A stretch of DNA of 39,467 bases, taken from positions 1 to 39,467 of the forward strand of contig DLKD01000118.1 in NCBI GenBank assembly GCA_002477755.1, given 5' to 3'. This DNA comes from Gordonia sp. UBA7599 (GTDB taxonomy: Bacteria > Actinomycetota > Actinomycetes > Mycobacteriales > Mycobacteriaceae). The translations under genes were made by a program, and so were the position numbers. Under the pieces are notes generated by a model. The model searched no databases and had not been told where the DNA came from. It worked only from the letters and a program-made list of their open reading frames with translations. Position 1 is the stretch's first letter. Each line of letters starts with the position of its first letter. Below are positions 1 to 8,902 of the stretch, in pieces.

Positions 1-1
1 C

Positions 2-211
2 GCGGTCCGCCCCAACGCCGACCGCATGACCGCAGGTGCCATGGCCCGTGGCGTCCGCCTGGACAACGAAGACGCCTCGACGCGGCCGTCCGGCCCACGC
101 CCCCCGGCGGTGCGCCCGGCCCAGCAGGCGAGGCCACCGGCCCCTACTGCACCACCCGCTCAAGGTCGTCGCCGCGCCGCACCGCCACCCCTCGACGACG
201 ACGGTTTCTGA
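2..211 (+). CDS. C-terminal tail of an unidentified protein (partial, left edge)
   Basis: An open frame enters from the left edge and ends at TGA 209-211. The visible 69 residues begin with a short ordinary stretch containing ARGVRLDNEDA and then become a Pro/Ala/Arg-rich, low-complexity tail ending in PLDDDGF. This looks like the disordered C-terminus of a longer protein whose body lies outside the window. ATG codons at 26 and 41 exist but have no clear Shine-Dalgarno sequence, so an independent small gene is less likely. I do not recognise the family. It is also possible that this stretch is not coding. Confidence 0.4.
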   Translation, partial: AVRPNADRMTAGAMARGVRLDNEDASTRPSGPRPPAVRPAQQARPPAPTAPPAQGRRRAAPPPLDDDGF

Positions 212-247
212 CCGCCGAGCCAGAACAGCTACCTTCTCCCACAACAA

Positions 248-265
248 CTACCGTTGCAGCGGTAG
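248..265. promoter_or_regulatory. Near-perfect 18-bp palindrome upstream of the VOC gene
   Basis: CTACCG at 248-253 and CGGTAG at 260-265 are exact inverted repeats around a TTGCAG centre with a TGCA core; only one symmetric pair mismatches. It lies about 78 bp upstream of the VOC start. The size and symmetry suit a dimeric repressor site. No regulator gene is adjacent, so this is inference. Confidence 0.3.
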
Positions 266-342
266 TGAATGTCGGGAACCGTAGCCGATGTAGGGGTTCG
301 ACATCCGTTTGACTCGCGACCCCCCGGATCAAGGTGAGGAAC

Positions 343-747
343 ATGGTCGCTGTCACCCAGGTCAACATCATCGTCGCCGATCTTGAGCGGAGCCGCGCGT
401 TCTACGAATGGCTGGGCATCGCCTTCACCCCGCGCCACCGCACCGGCGCCTCGCCGGCCGAGGCGTGGGTCTCGGTGGATACCGGGGTGACGATCGTCCT
501 CCACTCGACCGGTTTCGCCGCGTGGTGGGACGAGTCTGAGCCACAGCCGTCCTCAGGCGAACCACAGATCGACCTGCAGGTCGACTCCGATCTTCGCGTC
601 GACGAGCTGGCGGCCGGTGTCGACGCGGCCGGCGGGTCGTTGATCAAACAGCCCGCGGACATGCCGTGGCGACAGCGGTTCGCCATTGTCGGCGACCCCG
701 ATGGCCACCGGATCGGCCTCAAAGGACCGCCCGCTATCTCCCCGTGA
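343..747 (+). CDS. VOC-superfamily (glyoxalase/bleomycin-resistance-like) protein
   Basis: A single vicinal-oxygen-chelate fold protein of 134 residues. The N-terminus reads VNIIVADLERSRAFYEWLGI, a typical first beta-alpha unit of the family, and the C-terminal half has the characteristic DPDGHRIGLK strand. Such proteins act as metal-dependent isomerases, dioxygenases or drug-binding proteins; the substrate cannot be told here. The ATG at 343 is preferred over the GTG at 334 because AAGGTGAGG at 331-339 then serves as ribosome binding site. The stop overlaps the convergent nucleosidase gene by 14 bp. The family is clear; the function is open. Confidence 0.8.
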   Translation: MVAVTQVNIIVADLERSRAFYEWLGIAFTPRHRTGASPAEAWVSVDTGVTIVLHSTGFAAWWDESEPQPSSGEPQIDLQVDSDLRVDELAAGVDAAGGSLIKQPADMPWRQRFAIVGDPDGHRIGLKGPPAISP

Positions 748-1318
748 CGGCCTCGACCAGCCAATCACCCAGCAACCGGGCGGCCGCGTCGACTCGCGCC
801 GGCCAGTCCACCGCGGACTCGTCTGCGCTGTCGCTGACCACTTTGACCAAGCGAACCGGAACGCCGAAGTGCGCGCCGACACGGGCAAAGGCCGCACCCT
901 CCATATCGACGAGGTCCGCGACGCGGGCGAGCTCGGCTCGGCGCTGCGAATCCTTGATGAAGCTGTCCCCCGTCGCCAAGACTGTGCCGTCACCGTCTGG
1001 AAGGTCCCAGGACGCCACCGTCGGATAGCCCAACTCGGCGAGGACCTCGGCGTCGAGGTCGTGCTCGAGCACCCGCGACGGCACGAACAGCCCACTGTGA
1101 TGGTCGTGCAGCGCACCCGCGGTACCGATGTTCACCACCGCGTCGATCGGCTCGTCGACACCGTGCACGGCCCGCGTCAGAGCCCCGGCCAACGCGATCG
1201 CCGCAGTCACCTTGCCAAGGCCGGAGACCAACAGCCGGGTTCCGTCGGGAACGTGAGCGGCCTCGGCTCGCGTCGCCGAAACCACAAGTACTCGCGAGTA
1301 GACAGTTGTCTTCGTCAC
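734..1318 (-). CDS. Nucleosidase of the PNP/MTA-SAH nucleosidase superfamily
   Basis: The protein has 194 residues from GTG 1318 and is a compact member of the PNP_UDP_1 fold. The signs are SATRAEA in the first strand, NIGTAGAL at 63-70, DMEGAAFARV with the ribose-binding Glu at about 140, and VVSDSADES with the general-acid Asp at about 163. These match the positions used by MTA/SAH nucleosidases and futalosine hydrolases, which cleave N-glycosidic bonds of purine nucleosides. It is shorter than the usual 230-260 residues. The start lacks a Shine-Dalgarno sequence, but TAACCT at 1327-1332 lies 8 nt upstream, so a leaderless message is plausible. It is divergent from the carboxylase gene. Confidence 0.75.
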   Translation of the reverse strand: MTKTTVYSRVLVVSATRAEAAHVPDGTRLLVSGLGKVTAAIALAGALTRAVHGVDEPIDAVVNIGTAGALHDHHSGLFVPSRVLEHDLDAEVLAELGYPTVASWDLPDGDGTVLATGDSFIKDSQRRAELARVADLVDMEGAAFARVGAHFGVPVRLVKVVSDSADESAVDWPARVDAAARLLGDWLVEAVTGR

Positions 1319-1326
1319 GTTGAGGG

Positions 1327-1332
1327 AGGTTA
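1327..1332 (-). promoter_or_regulatory. Candidate -10 element (TAACCT) for the nucleosidase
   Basis: TAnnnT hexamer read on the minus strand, 8 nt before the GTG start at 1318. No clear -35 is visible. It suggests a leaderless or nearly leaderless transcript, common in actinobacteria. Confidence 0.4.
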
Positions 1333-1369
1333 CGTGAGAGTAGGCATACCCCGCGCGGCCGATACTCCA

Positions 1370-1375
1370 TAGGAT
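1370..1375 (+). promoter_or_regulatory. Candidate -10 element (TAGGAT) for the fused carboxylase
   Basis: TAnnnT hexamer 7 nt before the ATG at 1383. The intervening TAACCAA has no ribosome binding site, so the transcript is probably leaderless. It shares the 64-bp divergent region with the nucleosidase promoter. Confidence 0.45.
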
Positions 1376-1382
1376 TAACCAA

Positions 1383-4300
1383 ATGTTTCGCCGCATCGCC
1401 ATAGTCAATCGTGGAGAGGCCGCAATGCGGCTGATCAATGCCGTCCGTGATCTCAACGCCGAGACCGGGCGCGACATCGAGACCGTCGCCCTCTACACCG
1501 ACGTCGATCGCACCGCGACCTTCGTCCGCGAGGCAGACCTCTCTTACGATCTCGGCCCGGCGGCCGCACGCCCCTACATCAATCTGGAACTACTCGAGCG
1601 TGCGCTGGTCGAGACCGGCGCCGACGCCGCCTGGGTCGGCTGGGGCTTCGTCGCCGAGGACCCGGCGTTCGCCGAGCTCTGCGACCGCGTCGGCGTCACG
1701 TTCATCGGGCCATCGCCGGAGGCCATGCGCCGCCTGGGCGACAAGATCGGCGCCAAACTGATCGCCGAGGAGGTGGGCGTCCCCGTCGCACCGTGGAGCC
1801 GCGGACCGGTGGAGACCGAGGAGGAGGCCAAGAAGGCCGCCGCACGCATCGGCTACCCGCTGATGCTCAAGGCGACCGCCGGCGGCGGCGGCCGCGGTAT
1901 CCGCATGGTCTCCGACGAGTCCGAACTCGTCGACGCCTATCAGCGCACGCGCGACGAAGCCGAGCGCGCCTTCGGCAGCGGCGTCGTCTTCCTCGAGCGC
2001 CTGGTCACCGGTGCGCGGCACGTCGAGGTCCAGGTGATCGCCGACGGTGAGGGCGGCGCGTGGGCACTGGGTGTCCGCGACTGCTCGGTTCAGCGGCGCA
2101 ATCAGAAGGTCATCGAGGAATCCGCGTCACCGGTGTTGAGCGAGGAGGAGATCGCCGACGTCAAGGGTTCCGCCGAACGGCTCGCCGTGGCCGTCGGCTA
2201 CCGCGGTGCGGCGACCGTCGAATTCCTCTACCACCCCGGCGAGAAGCTGTTCGCGTTCCTCGAGGTGAACACCCGCCTGCAGGTCGAGCACCCGATCACC
2301 GAGATCACCAACGAGTACGACCTGGTACGTGCGCAGATCCACGTCGCCTCCGGCGGCACTCTGACCGGGCCGCGTCCGGTTGAGCGCGGCCACGCCGTCG
2401 AGGCGCGTCTCAACGCCGAAGACCCCGACCGCGACTTCGCGCCCTCCCCCGGCCGCATCTCCCGGCTGGATCTGCCGACCGGACCGGGAATCCGCGTCGA
2501 CACCGGCGTCAGCGAGGGTGACACCATCCCGGCCGACTTCGACTCGATGATCGCCAAGATCATTGCCTACGGCAGCGACCGCGACCAGGCGCTGGGCCGC
2601 CTGCGCCGAGCGATGGCGCAGACCGGCGTGATCATCGAGGGCGGTGCGACCAACAAGAGCTTCGTGCTCGACCTGCTCAACCAGCCCGAGGTGATCGACG
2701 GCAGTGCCGACACCGGCTGGATCGACCGGGTGCGTGCGCAGGGCCGGTTGGTCTCGCAGCAGCACTCCTCGATCGCCTTGGCTGCCGCCGCGATCGATGC
2801 CTATGAACAGGCCGAGATGGCCGAGCTCGACCGTCTGCTCGCGACCGCGACCGGTGGCCGTCCGCAGGTGCACCACGAGAGCGGACGCCCGCTGGACTTC
2901 AAGCTCCGCGGCGCCGGCTACCGCGTCCGCGTCGCCCGCATTGGGGGGCGGCGCTTCCGCGTCGTGATCGAGGGTGGCGGCGACGTCCGCACCGCCGACG
3001 TCGAGCTCGAGCGGTTCGACCAGTACGCCGCGCAGATGACCGTCAACGGTCGCCGCTACCGGTTGCTCACCGACACCCACGGCCCGATCTCCATCGTCGA
3101 CGTCGGCGGGGTCACCCATCGCGTCAGCCGCGACGAGGGCGGCGTCGTGCGCGCCCCTGCCCCGGCACTGGTGATCGCCACACCGCTGCAGGTGGGCGAC
3201 GAGGTCGACGCCGGCGACCCGGTTCTCGTGTTGGAGAGCATGAAGATGGAGACGGTGCTGCGCGCACCGTTCCGTGCCCGACTCAAGGAGTGCGAGGTCA
3301 TCGCCGGCATCCAGGTCGAGGCTGGCGCGCCCCTGTTGCGCCTGGAGCCGCTCGAAGACGACGACGAGGGCGACGCGACCGCCGAGGAAGAGGTCGTGCT
3401 CGATCTGCCCGAGGCGCCGGTGAATGTCAACGCCGCTGAGCGCGCCGATCGCGACCGCGAGGAACTGCGCAGCCTGCTGCGCGGCTTCGACGTCAACCCA
3501 GACCAAGACCGCCAGCTACTCGACGACTACCTCGAGTCCCGCGATGCAGTGGCCCAGACCGACGGGCCGCCACTCGCCCAAGAGGTCGAGCTCATCGACG
3601 TCTTCGCCGACCTCGCCGAACTCGCCCGCGTCCGCCCGAAGGACCCCGAAGCCGTCAGCGAGCGGGTGCACAGCCCGCGCGAACACTTCCACACCTACCT
3701 GCAGAGCCTCGACGTGGATGTCGCCGGCCTGCCGGAGAGCTTCCAGACCCGACTGTCCTACGCGCTGGGCCACTACGGGATCACCGATCTCGAGCGAACC
3801 CCCGACCTCGAGGGCGCGGTCTTCCGCATCTTCCTGGCACTGCAGCGGCAGGAGGAGACGTCCACGGTCATCGCTGCCCTGCTGCGGCGGTGGCTGCGCG
3901 AGCCGATCCCGGCGCCCGAGCTGCGCGACCCGGTCGGCTCCGCGCTCGAGCGGCTGGTGTCAGCGACGCAGATCCGCATCCCGGCGATCGCCGACCTGGC
4001 CCGAGGCGTCCTGCACGCCTGGTACGGGCAGCCGAGGCTGCTGCGTAACCGCGACCGCCAGCACTCCGCCATCCGCGAACAGCTGCACTACCTCGACGAG
4101 AACCCGGGTGCTGCCGACCGCGACGAGCGGATCGCGACGATGGTCGGCAGCACCGAACCCCTCGTCAGCCTGCTCGGCGAGCGCCTGGCCGACCCGGGCG
4201 CTGAGTCGACGGTGATGCTGGAGGTGCTCGCGCGTCGCTACTACGGCAACAAGGACCTCACCGACCTCCAGGCGCGCCGCGCCGCGGGCTGTACGTACGT

Positions 4301-6851
4301 CACCGCCCAACGCCGGGGCACGACCCTGGTATCGGCTGCCACCAGCTTCGCCGGCTTGGATCAGGCGATCTGCGGTCTCGTCGAGCTGATCGACGTCACG
4401 TCGTCGGTCGACGCCGACATCTACGTCAGCTGGGAGGACCAGCCCGACGACTTCGACGAGATGGCCGCCGCGCTGCAGAACATCGTCAGTGCGCGGATGC
4501 TCCCCCACCAGGTGCACCGTCTGACGATCACCGTCGCCGGCACCGGTGCGGCGATGAACCACCACTTCACGTTCCGGCCGTCGGCGACGGGCCTGACCGA
4601 AGACCGCCTCATCCGCGGCCTGCACCCGTTCATCGCCGAACGCATGCAGATGGAGCGCTGGCGCAAGTTCGACCTGACCCGACTGCCCTCCTCGGACGAG
4701 GAGGTCTACCTCTACCGGTGCGTGGCCAAGACGAACCCGGCCGACGACCGGCTCGTCGCATTCACCCAGATCCGCGATCTGACCGCGATCAGCGAGGAAG
4801 ACGGTCGCCTGCTGACGCTGCCGACCGCGGAGACGAATTTCGCCACCGCCGTCGACTCGATCCGCCGTGCACAGGCCCAGCGCCCCCGCGCCAAGCGGCT
4901 CAACACCAACCGGGTCGTGATGTACATCTGGCCGCCGATCGACGTGTCGACCGACCAGTTCCGCTACGTCGTCGAGCACACGTTGGCGAACTCGGCGTCG
5001 ACACAGGGCGCTGGCCTCGAAGAGGTCACGCTCATCGGCCGCCAACGCGACAAGGACACCGGCGAACTGCGCAAGATCGCCGCACACATCACCACCGATG
5101 CTGCCGGGGCCAACCACATCACCGTCGGCGATCCCACCGACGATCCGGTCGAGCCGCTCGACGAGTACCGCCAGAAGGTGCTGCGCGCAGCCAGTCGCGG
5201 CACGGTGTACCCGTACGAGTTGACCAACCTGCTCGGTGACTTCACCGAGTACGACCTTGACGAAGCCGGCGCGCTGGTGACGGCGGACCGGCCCAAGGGC
5301 CGAAACACCGCGGCCGTCGTCGTCGGCACGATCACCACGCCGTCGCCGAAGTACCCCGACGGGGTGACACGCGTGATCGTGCTCGGCGATCCGACGAAGT
5401 CGCTCGGCTCGCTCGCCGAACCCGAGTGCCGCCGCATCATCGCGGCATTGGACCTCGCGCAGGAGATGGCGGTGCCGCTGGAGTGGTACGCCCTGTCCTC
5501 CGGTGCCGCGGTCGAGATGGATTCGGGCACCGAGAACCTGGACTGGGTGGCCGCCGCGCTCAAGCGGATCGTCGAGTTCACCCAGGACGGCCACGAGATC
5601 AACATCGTCGTCACCGGTATCAACGTGGGCGGGCAGGCGTACTGGAACGCCGAGGCCACCATGCTGATGCACACCAAGGGTGTCCTCGTGATGACGCCCG
5701 ATTCGGCGATGGTGCTCACCGGCAAGCAGGCCCTCGACTTCTCCGGTGGCGTCTCGGCCGAGGACAATTTCGGCCTCGGCGGCTACGACCGCGTGATGGG
5801 ACCCAACGGTGAGGCGCAATATTGGGCGCCGGACCTGCCCGCCGCACGCGACATCCTGATGGCGTACTACGAGCACACCTACGTCGTGCCCGGTGAGGAC
5901 GGTCCGCGCACCGCGGAGTCCACCGACCCGGTCGACCGCAGCATCGTCGACTACCCGCACGAGTGCGAGGGCAGCGACTTCGCGACCGTCGGTGAGATCT
6001 TCTCCGCCGAGAAGAACCCCGACCGCAAGAAGCCGTTCGACATCCGCGCGGTCATGGCTGCGGTCGCCGACCAGGACCACGCGCTGCCCGAGCGGTGGGC
6101 TGGGATGGCCGACGCGGAGAACACCGTCGTCGTCGACGCCCACCTGGGCGGGATGCCGGTGTGCCTGATCGGCATCGAGTCCAAGCCGGTCCCCCGCCGC
6201 GGGTTTGTGCCCAGCGACGGCCCGGACACGTTCACCGCAGGCACGTTGTTCCCGCAGTCGTCGAAGAAGGCTGCGCGCGCGATCAACGCGGCCAGCGGTA
6301 ACCGCCCCGTCGTCGTGTTGGCCAACCTGTCCGGCTTCGACGGATCTCCGGAGTCACTGCGGAAGCTGCAGCTGGAGTACGGCGCCGAGATCGGACGCGC
6401 GATCGTCAATTTCGACGGTCCGATCGTGTTCTGCGTGATCTCGCGCTACCACGGCGGCGCTTTCGTCGTGTTCTCCAAGGCACTCAACCCGAACATGACG
6501 GTCTTGGCGATCGAAGGCTCGTTCGCGTCGGTCCTCGGTGGCGCGCCCGCTGCGGCAGTCGTCTTTGCCGGCGATGTCCGCATGCGCACGGGCGCCGATC
6601 CCCGCGTGGTGGCGCTCGAGTCGCGCGTGTCCGCCGCGGTGGGCGCCGACCGCGCCACACTGGCCGCCGAACTCGACGAATTGCGGGCAGCGGTGCGCGC
6701 GGAGAAGATCGCCGAGATCGCCACCGAGTTCGACGCCGTGCACAACATCGAGCGGGCCGTCGAGGTCGGTTCGGCCGATGCCGTCATCGCCGCCGAGGAC
6801 CTGCGGCCGAAGATCATCGACGCCATCGTGACCACCGGCACCGGCGCCTGA
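1383..6851 (+). CDS. Single-chain biotin-dependent acyl-CoA carboxylase (BC-BCCP-central-CT fusion)
   Basis: This 1822-residue protein carries all carboxylase activities in one chain. Residues about 1-460 form biotin carboxylase: an N-domain, an ATP-grasp with the glycine-rich loop KATAGGGGRGIRMV, and EVNTRLQVEHPITE. The biotinyl domain follows with ESMKMET; the biotinylated Lys is residue 621. Residues about 690-1230 form a central region that I cannot assign. The C-terminal third is a carboxyltransferase with GINVGGQAYWNAEA and, near the end, GGAFVVFSKALNPNM and EGSFASVLGGAPAAAVVF. The reaction is ATP- and biotin-dependent carboxylation of an acyl-CoA. The domain order resembles eukaryotic acetyl-CoA carboxylase more than the split actinobacterial AccA/AccD enzymes. 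The substrate (acetyl-, propionyl- or longer acyl-CoA) is unknown. Its start looks leaderless. Confidence 0.9.
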   Translation: MFRRIAIVNRGEAAMRLINAVRDLNAETGRDIETVALYTDVDRTATFVREADLSYDLGPAAARPYINLELLERALVETGADAAWVGWGFVAEDPAFAELCDRVGVTFIGPSPEAMRRLGDKIGAKLIAEEVGVPVAPWSRGPVETEEEAKKAAARIGYPLMLKATAGGGGRGIRMVSDESELVDAYQRTRDEAERAFGSGVVFLERLVTGARHVEVQVIADGEGGAWALGVRDCSVQRRNQKVIEESASPVLSEEEIADVKGSAERLAVAVGYRGAATVEFLYHPGEKLFAFLEVNTRLQVEHPITEITNEYDLVRAQIHVASGGTLTGPRPVERGHAVEARLNAEDPDRDFAPSPGRISRLDLPTGPGIRVDTGVSEGDTIPADFDSMIAKIIAYGSDRDQALGRLRRAMAQTGVIIEGGATNKSFVLDLLNQPEVIDGSADTGWIDRVRAQGRLVSQQHSSIALAAAAIDAYEQAEMAELDRLLATATGGRPQVHHESGRPLDFKLRGAGYRVRVARIGGRRFRVVIEGGGDVRTADVELERFDQYAAQMTVNGRRYRLLTDTHGPISIVDVGGVTHRVSRDEGGVVRAPAPALVIATPLQVGDEVDAGDPVLVLESMKMETVLRAPFRARLKECEVIAGIQVEAGAPLLRLEPLEDDDEGDATAEEEVVLDLPEAPVNVNAAERADRDREELRSLLRGFDVNPDQDRQLLDDYLESRDAVAQTDGPPLAQEVELIDVFADLAELARVRPKDPEAVSERVHSPREHFHTYLQSLDVDVAGLPESFQTRLSYALGHYGITDLERTPDLEGAVFRIFLALQRQEETSTVIAALLRRWLREPIPAPELRDPVGSALERLVSATQIRIPAIADLARGVLHAWYGQPRLLRNRDRQHSAIREQLHYLDENPGAADRDERIATMVGSTEPLVSLLGERLADPGAESTVMLEVLARRYYGNKDLTDLQARRAAGCTYVTAQRRGTTLVSAATSFAGLDQAICGLVELIDVTSSVDADIYVSWEDQPDDFDEMAAALQNIVSARMLPHQVHRLTITVAGTGAAMNHHFTFRPSATGLTEDRLIRGLHPFIAERMQMERWRKFDLTRLPSSDEEVYLYRCVAKTNPADDRLVAFTQIRDLTAISEEDGRLLTLPTAETNFATAVDSIRRAQAQRPRAKRLNTNRVVMYIWPPIDVSTDQFRYVVEHTLANSASTQGAGLEEVTLIGRQRDKDTGELRKIAAHITTDAAGANHITVGDPTDDPVEPLDEYRQKVLRAASRGTVYPYELTNLLGDFTEYDLDEAGALVTADRPKGRNTAAVVVGTITTPSPKYPDGVTRVIVLGDPTKSLGSLAEPECRRIIAALDLAQEMAVPLEWYALSSGAAVEMDSGTENLDWVAAALKRIVEFTQDGHEINIVVTGINVGGQAYWNAEATMLMHTKGVLVMTPDSAMVLTGKQALDFSGGVSAEDNFGLGGYDRVMGPNGEAQYWAPDLPAARDILMAYYEHTYVVPGEDGPRTAESTDPVDRSIVDYPHECEGSDFATVGEIFSAEKNPDRKKPFDIRAVMAAVADQDHALPERWAGMADAENTVVVDAHLGGMPVCLIGIESKPVPRRGFVPSDGPDTFTAGTLFPQSSKKAARAINAASGNRPVVVLANLSGFDGSPESLRKLQLEYGAEIGRAIVNFDGPIVFCVISRYHGGAFVVFSKALNPNMTVLAIEGSFASVLGGAPAAAVVFAGDVRMRTGADPRVVALESRVSAAVGADRATLAAELDELRAAVRAEKIAEIATEFDAVHNIERAVEVGSADAVIAAEDLRPKIIDAIVTTGTGA

Positions 6852-6867
6852 GAACTCAGGTGCCGGT
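6840..6867. terminator. Shared hairpin over both stop codons of the convergent carboxylase and SDR genes
   Basis: The arms 6840-6852 and 6855-6867 pair over 13 positions with one G/U-type mismatch and an AA centre. The hairpin covers the TGA of the carboxylase (6849-6851) and the stop of the SDR (6856-6858). There is no T-tract on either side. A bidirectional terminator embedded in the coding ends is the simplest reading. Confidence 0.5.
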
Positions 6868-7782
6868 TGCCCGGATCTCCTTGGCCGCCGACACGGCCTT
6901 CGGAGGCGCTTTGCGTGCCAACCGGGTGAACTGGTCGTTGGCGATGCGCATTGCGACCTCGTAAGGGAAGGCGAACTTGCGCGCCCACCAGTAGCCGAAC
7001 CGGATGTCGAACGACGTGTAGACGATGTACTGGTTCTTCTTGATGCCCTTGATGATGGCCGCGGCAGCCTTCTCCGGCGAGGCCGCCATCTTGTGGAAGC
7101 CGCCGATGGCCTCGGCGACCTCGGCGTTGTCGCGATCGATACCGACGATGTCGACCGTGTTCACCAACGGGGTGGCCACCGCGCCCGGGCACACCAGGCT
7201 GACGCCGATGCGGTGGCGGCGCAGGTCGAACCGAAGCACCTCCGAGACGCCGCGCAAGCCGAACTTGCTGGCACTGTAGGCGGCGTGCCACGGCAGTGCG
7301 AGCAGCCCGGCGGCCGACGACACGTTGACCAATTGGCCGCCCTTGCCGCGTGCCACCATCTGCGGGACGAAGCTCTCGATGATGTGGATGGGGCCCATCA
7401 GGTTGACGTCGACCATCGACTTCCAGTGCTTGTGCTCCAGGTTCTCCACGGTGCCCCAGGCCGAGATTCCGGCGATGTTCATGACGACGTCCATGACGCC
7501 GACCTCGGCGTCGACCGCGCGCGCGAATGCGGCCACCCAGTCATAGTCGGAAACGTCGCCGGCCTGGTGGTAGAGGACCGTGCCGCCCGCGGCACCGACC
7601 TCGGCGACCAGCGCATCGAGCGGCTCGATATGCAGGTCGGTGACGACGAGGTGCGCGCCCTCGTTGGCACAGGCCAGGGCGGTAGCACGCCCGATGCCAC
7701 TGGCGGCCCCGGTGATGAGTACTTTGCGGCCGCGCAGCGAGGGCACCGGAGGTGCCATGTAGACCAGATCTTTGAGACTCAT
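6856..7782 (-). CDS. Short-chain dehydrogenase/reductase
   Basis: A classical SDR of 308 residues. The N-terminal Rossmann motif TGAASGIG starts near residue 24. The chain then shows NIAG in place of NNAG, the catalytic Ser in NVSSAAG, and YSASK with the catalytic Tyr and Lys. The family catalyses NAD(P)-dependent oxidation or reduction of alcohols and ketones; the substrate is not evident. The basic, aromatic C-terminal 60 residues (around YWWARKFAFPYEVAMR) resemble membrane-associated SDRs of mycolate bacteria. ATG 7782 is chosen because the Rossmann fold starts soon after it and TACGCT lies exactly 6 nt upstream, which suggests leaderless translation. The amidase gene lies 58 bp upstream on the same strand. 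Confidence 0.85.
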   Translation of the reverse strand: MSLKDLVYMAPPVPSLRGRKVLITGAASGIGRATALACANEGAHLVVTDLHIEPLDALVAEVGAAGGTVLYHQAGDVSDYDWVAAFARAVDAEVGVMDVVMNIAGISAWGTVENLEHKHWKSMVDVNLMGPIHIIESFVPQMVARGKGGQLVNVSSAAGLLALPWHAAYSASKFGLRGVSEVLRFDLRRHRIGVSLVCPGAVATPLVNTVDIVGIDRDNAEVAEAIGGFHKMAASPEKAAAAIIKGIKKNQYIVYTSFDIRFGYWWARKFAFPYEVAMRIANDQFTRLARKAPPKAVSAAKEIRATGT

Positions 7783-7788
7783 GTCGCC

Positions 7789-7794
7789 AGCGTA
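7789..7794 (-). promoter_or_regulatory. Candidate -10 element (TACGCT) for the SDR
   Basis: TAnnnT hexamer on the minus strand with exactly 6 nt before the ATG at 7782, so transcription would begin at the start codon. No Shine-Dalgarno sequence is present. Confidence 0.45.
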
Positions 7795-7840
7795 GCCGCC
7801 GCGCACGCGCGGATCGGGCTGCTGCGGCAATCGCCCCAGA

Positions 7841-8872
7841 TCAGATGGGCAGTTTGCCGCCGAACAACCCGTACACGACGACCAGCATCGCCTTGAGGAT
7901 TTCTGATCCGGCATCGGCGGCCGGTCCGGTCAGGAAGGCCGTGATCCCGGCGAGGTCACCCGACTGCATCATGGCCTGAATCCCCGGCAGCAGTCCGCCC
8001 AGCCCGGCGCCCTCGGAAGACCCGCTGTCCGACGGTCCGACCACGCCCGACCCAGCAGTGGAGCCCGTCAAGTAGTTCAGCGCGCCGTCGGTGATCGCGG
8101 TGGCGTAGCGCATCTGACTGTTGTGCTCCGTCAGCGCTTTCGCCTCAGCCGGGTTCGCCAGGTTGCCCATCTCGACGAACACCAGCGGCACATGCGTGGT
8201 GTTGGGCCCTGCGATGTCGGTGCGCTCCTGGATGCCGTCGACCGCACCCACATAGTTGGAGGGGCTGAAGCCGGCGTTCTTGAACGAGTCGCGCATCAGG
8301 TTGGACGCTTTGCGACCCTCGCCGCGCTGCACCTCGTCGGCCTTCTTGTCGGGGACCGGCAGCTTCGGCACGATCATGTGGAATCCGCTCTTGCCCGGAT
8401 CCGACCCACGGCTCGACGAATCGGCGTGGATGCTGACCGCCAGGGCAGCGCCCGAACGGTTCGCCGCCGCCGCGCGCTCGTCGATGCACCCGCCCCAACC
8501 GGTGTCGTTGGGCCGACTGAGGACCACCCGCGCCCCTTGGCTCTCCAGCGCACCCTTGACGAGCTGGGCGACCTGCCAGTTGACGGTGTGCTCGGGGACC
8601 CCGTTGACACCGGTCGCCCCGGAGGTCTGGCACGGCTTGGTCCCGCCGCGTCCATCGGGGACGGGCTTGTTCAAGTCGTGCCCGGCAGCCGATCCCTGAT
8701 GGCCGGGATCCAGGAACACCGTCTTGCCCGAGAGCTGCTTGGCGGCTGGCGCGGGGGCAGCGGGCGCCGGGGCCGGCGCTGCGGGAGCCGGGGCCGCCTG
8801 GCTCGTCGGCGCCATGGCGATCGACGCCGCGACAGCGGCGATCATCGCGACGGTGGTCGTTGTCTTACGCAT
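7841..8872 (-). CDS. Secreted N-acetylmuramoyl-L-alanine amidase (Amidase_3, Rv3717-like)
   Basis: An exported zinc amidase of 343 residues that cleaves the bond between MurNAc and the stem-peptide L-Ala. A signal peptide (MRKTTTTVAMIAAVAA..., ending near SQA) is followed by a Pro/Ala linker and the Amidase_3 domain. Zinc ligands are visible as DPGHQG, Glu in VPEHTVNW and VSIHADS; the catalytic Glu lies in FVEMGNLANPAEAK. The last 90 residues are a Gly/Ser-rich tail. The architecture resembles the mycobacterial amidase Rv3717. ATG 8872 is preferred over ATG 8881 because GGAGG sits directly against the latter but 9 nt from the former. Possible wall-stress and CRP-type sites lie upstream. Confidence 0.88.
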   Translation of the reverse strand: MRKTTTTVAMIAAVAASIAMAPTSQAAPAPAAPAPAPAAPAPAAKQLSGKTVFLDPGHQGSAAGHDLNKPVPDGRGGTKPCQTSGATGVNGVPEHTVNWQVAQLVKGALESQGARVVLSRPNDTGWGGCIDERAAAANRSGAALAVSIHADSSSRGSDPGKSGFHMIVPKLPVPDKKADEVQRGEGRKASNLMRDSFKNAGFSPSNYVGAVDGIQERTDIAGPNTTHVPLVFVEMGNLANPAEAKALTEHNSQMRYATAITDGALNYLTGSTAGSGVVGPSDSGSSEGAGLGGLLPGIQAMMQSGDLAGITAFLTGPAADAGSEILKAMLVVVYGLFGGKLPI

Positions 8873-8886
8873 CGTGGTCATCCTCC

Positions 8887-8898
8887 GGTGTAAACACC
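8887..8898. repeat. 12-bp palindrome beside the amidase ribosome binding site
   Basis: GGTGTAAACACC is symmetric (GGTGT/ACACC with an AA centre) and abuts the GGAGG of the amidase gene. It could be a protein site, or a small hairpin that affects access to the ribosome binding site. Confidence 0.3.
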
Positions 8899-8902
8899 TC
8901 TA

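Noticed and set aside
3960-6143. A 727-codon open frame antisense to the fused carboxylase
   Set aside because: It is a GC-bias shadow. The opposite strand encodes an unmistakable carboxylase with all catalytic motifs, and the antisense translation is Val/Arg/Asp-rich without a recognisable domain.
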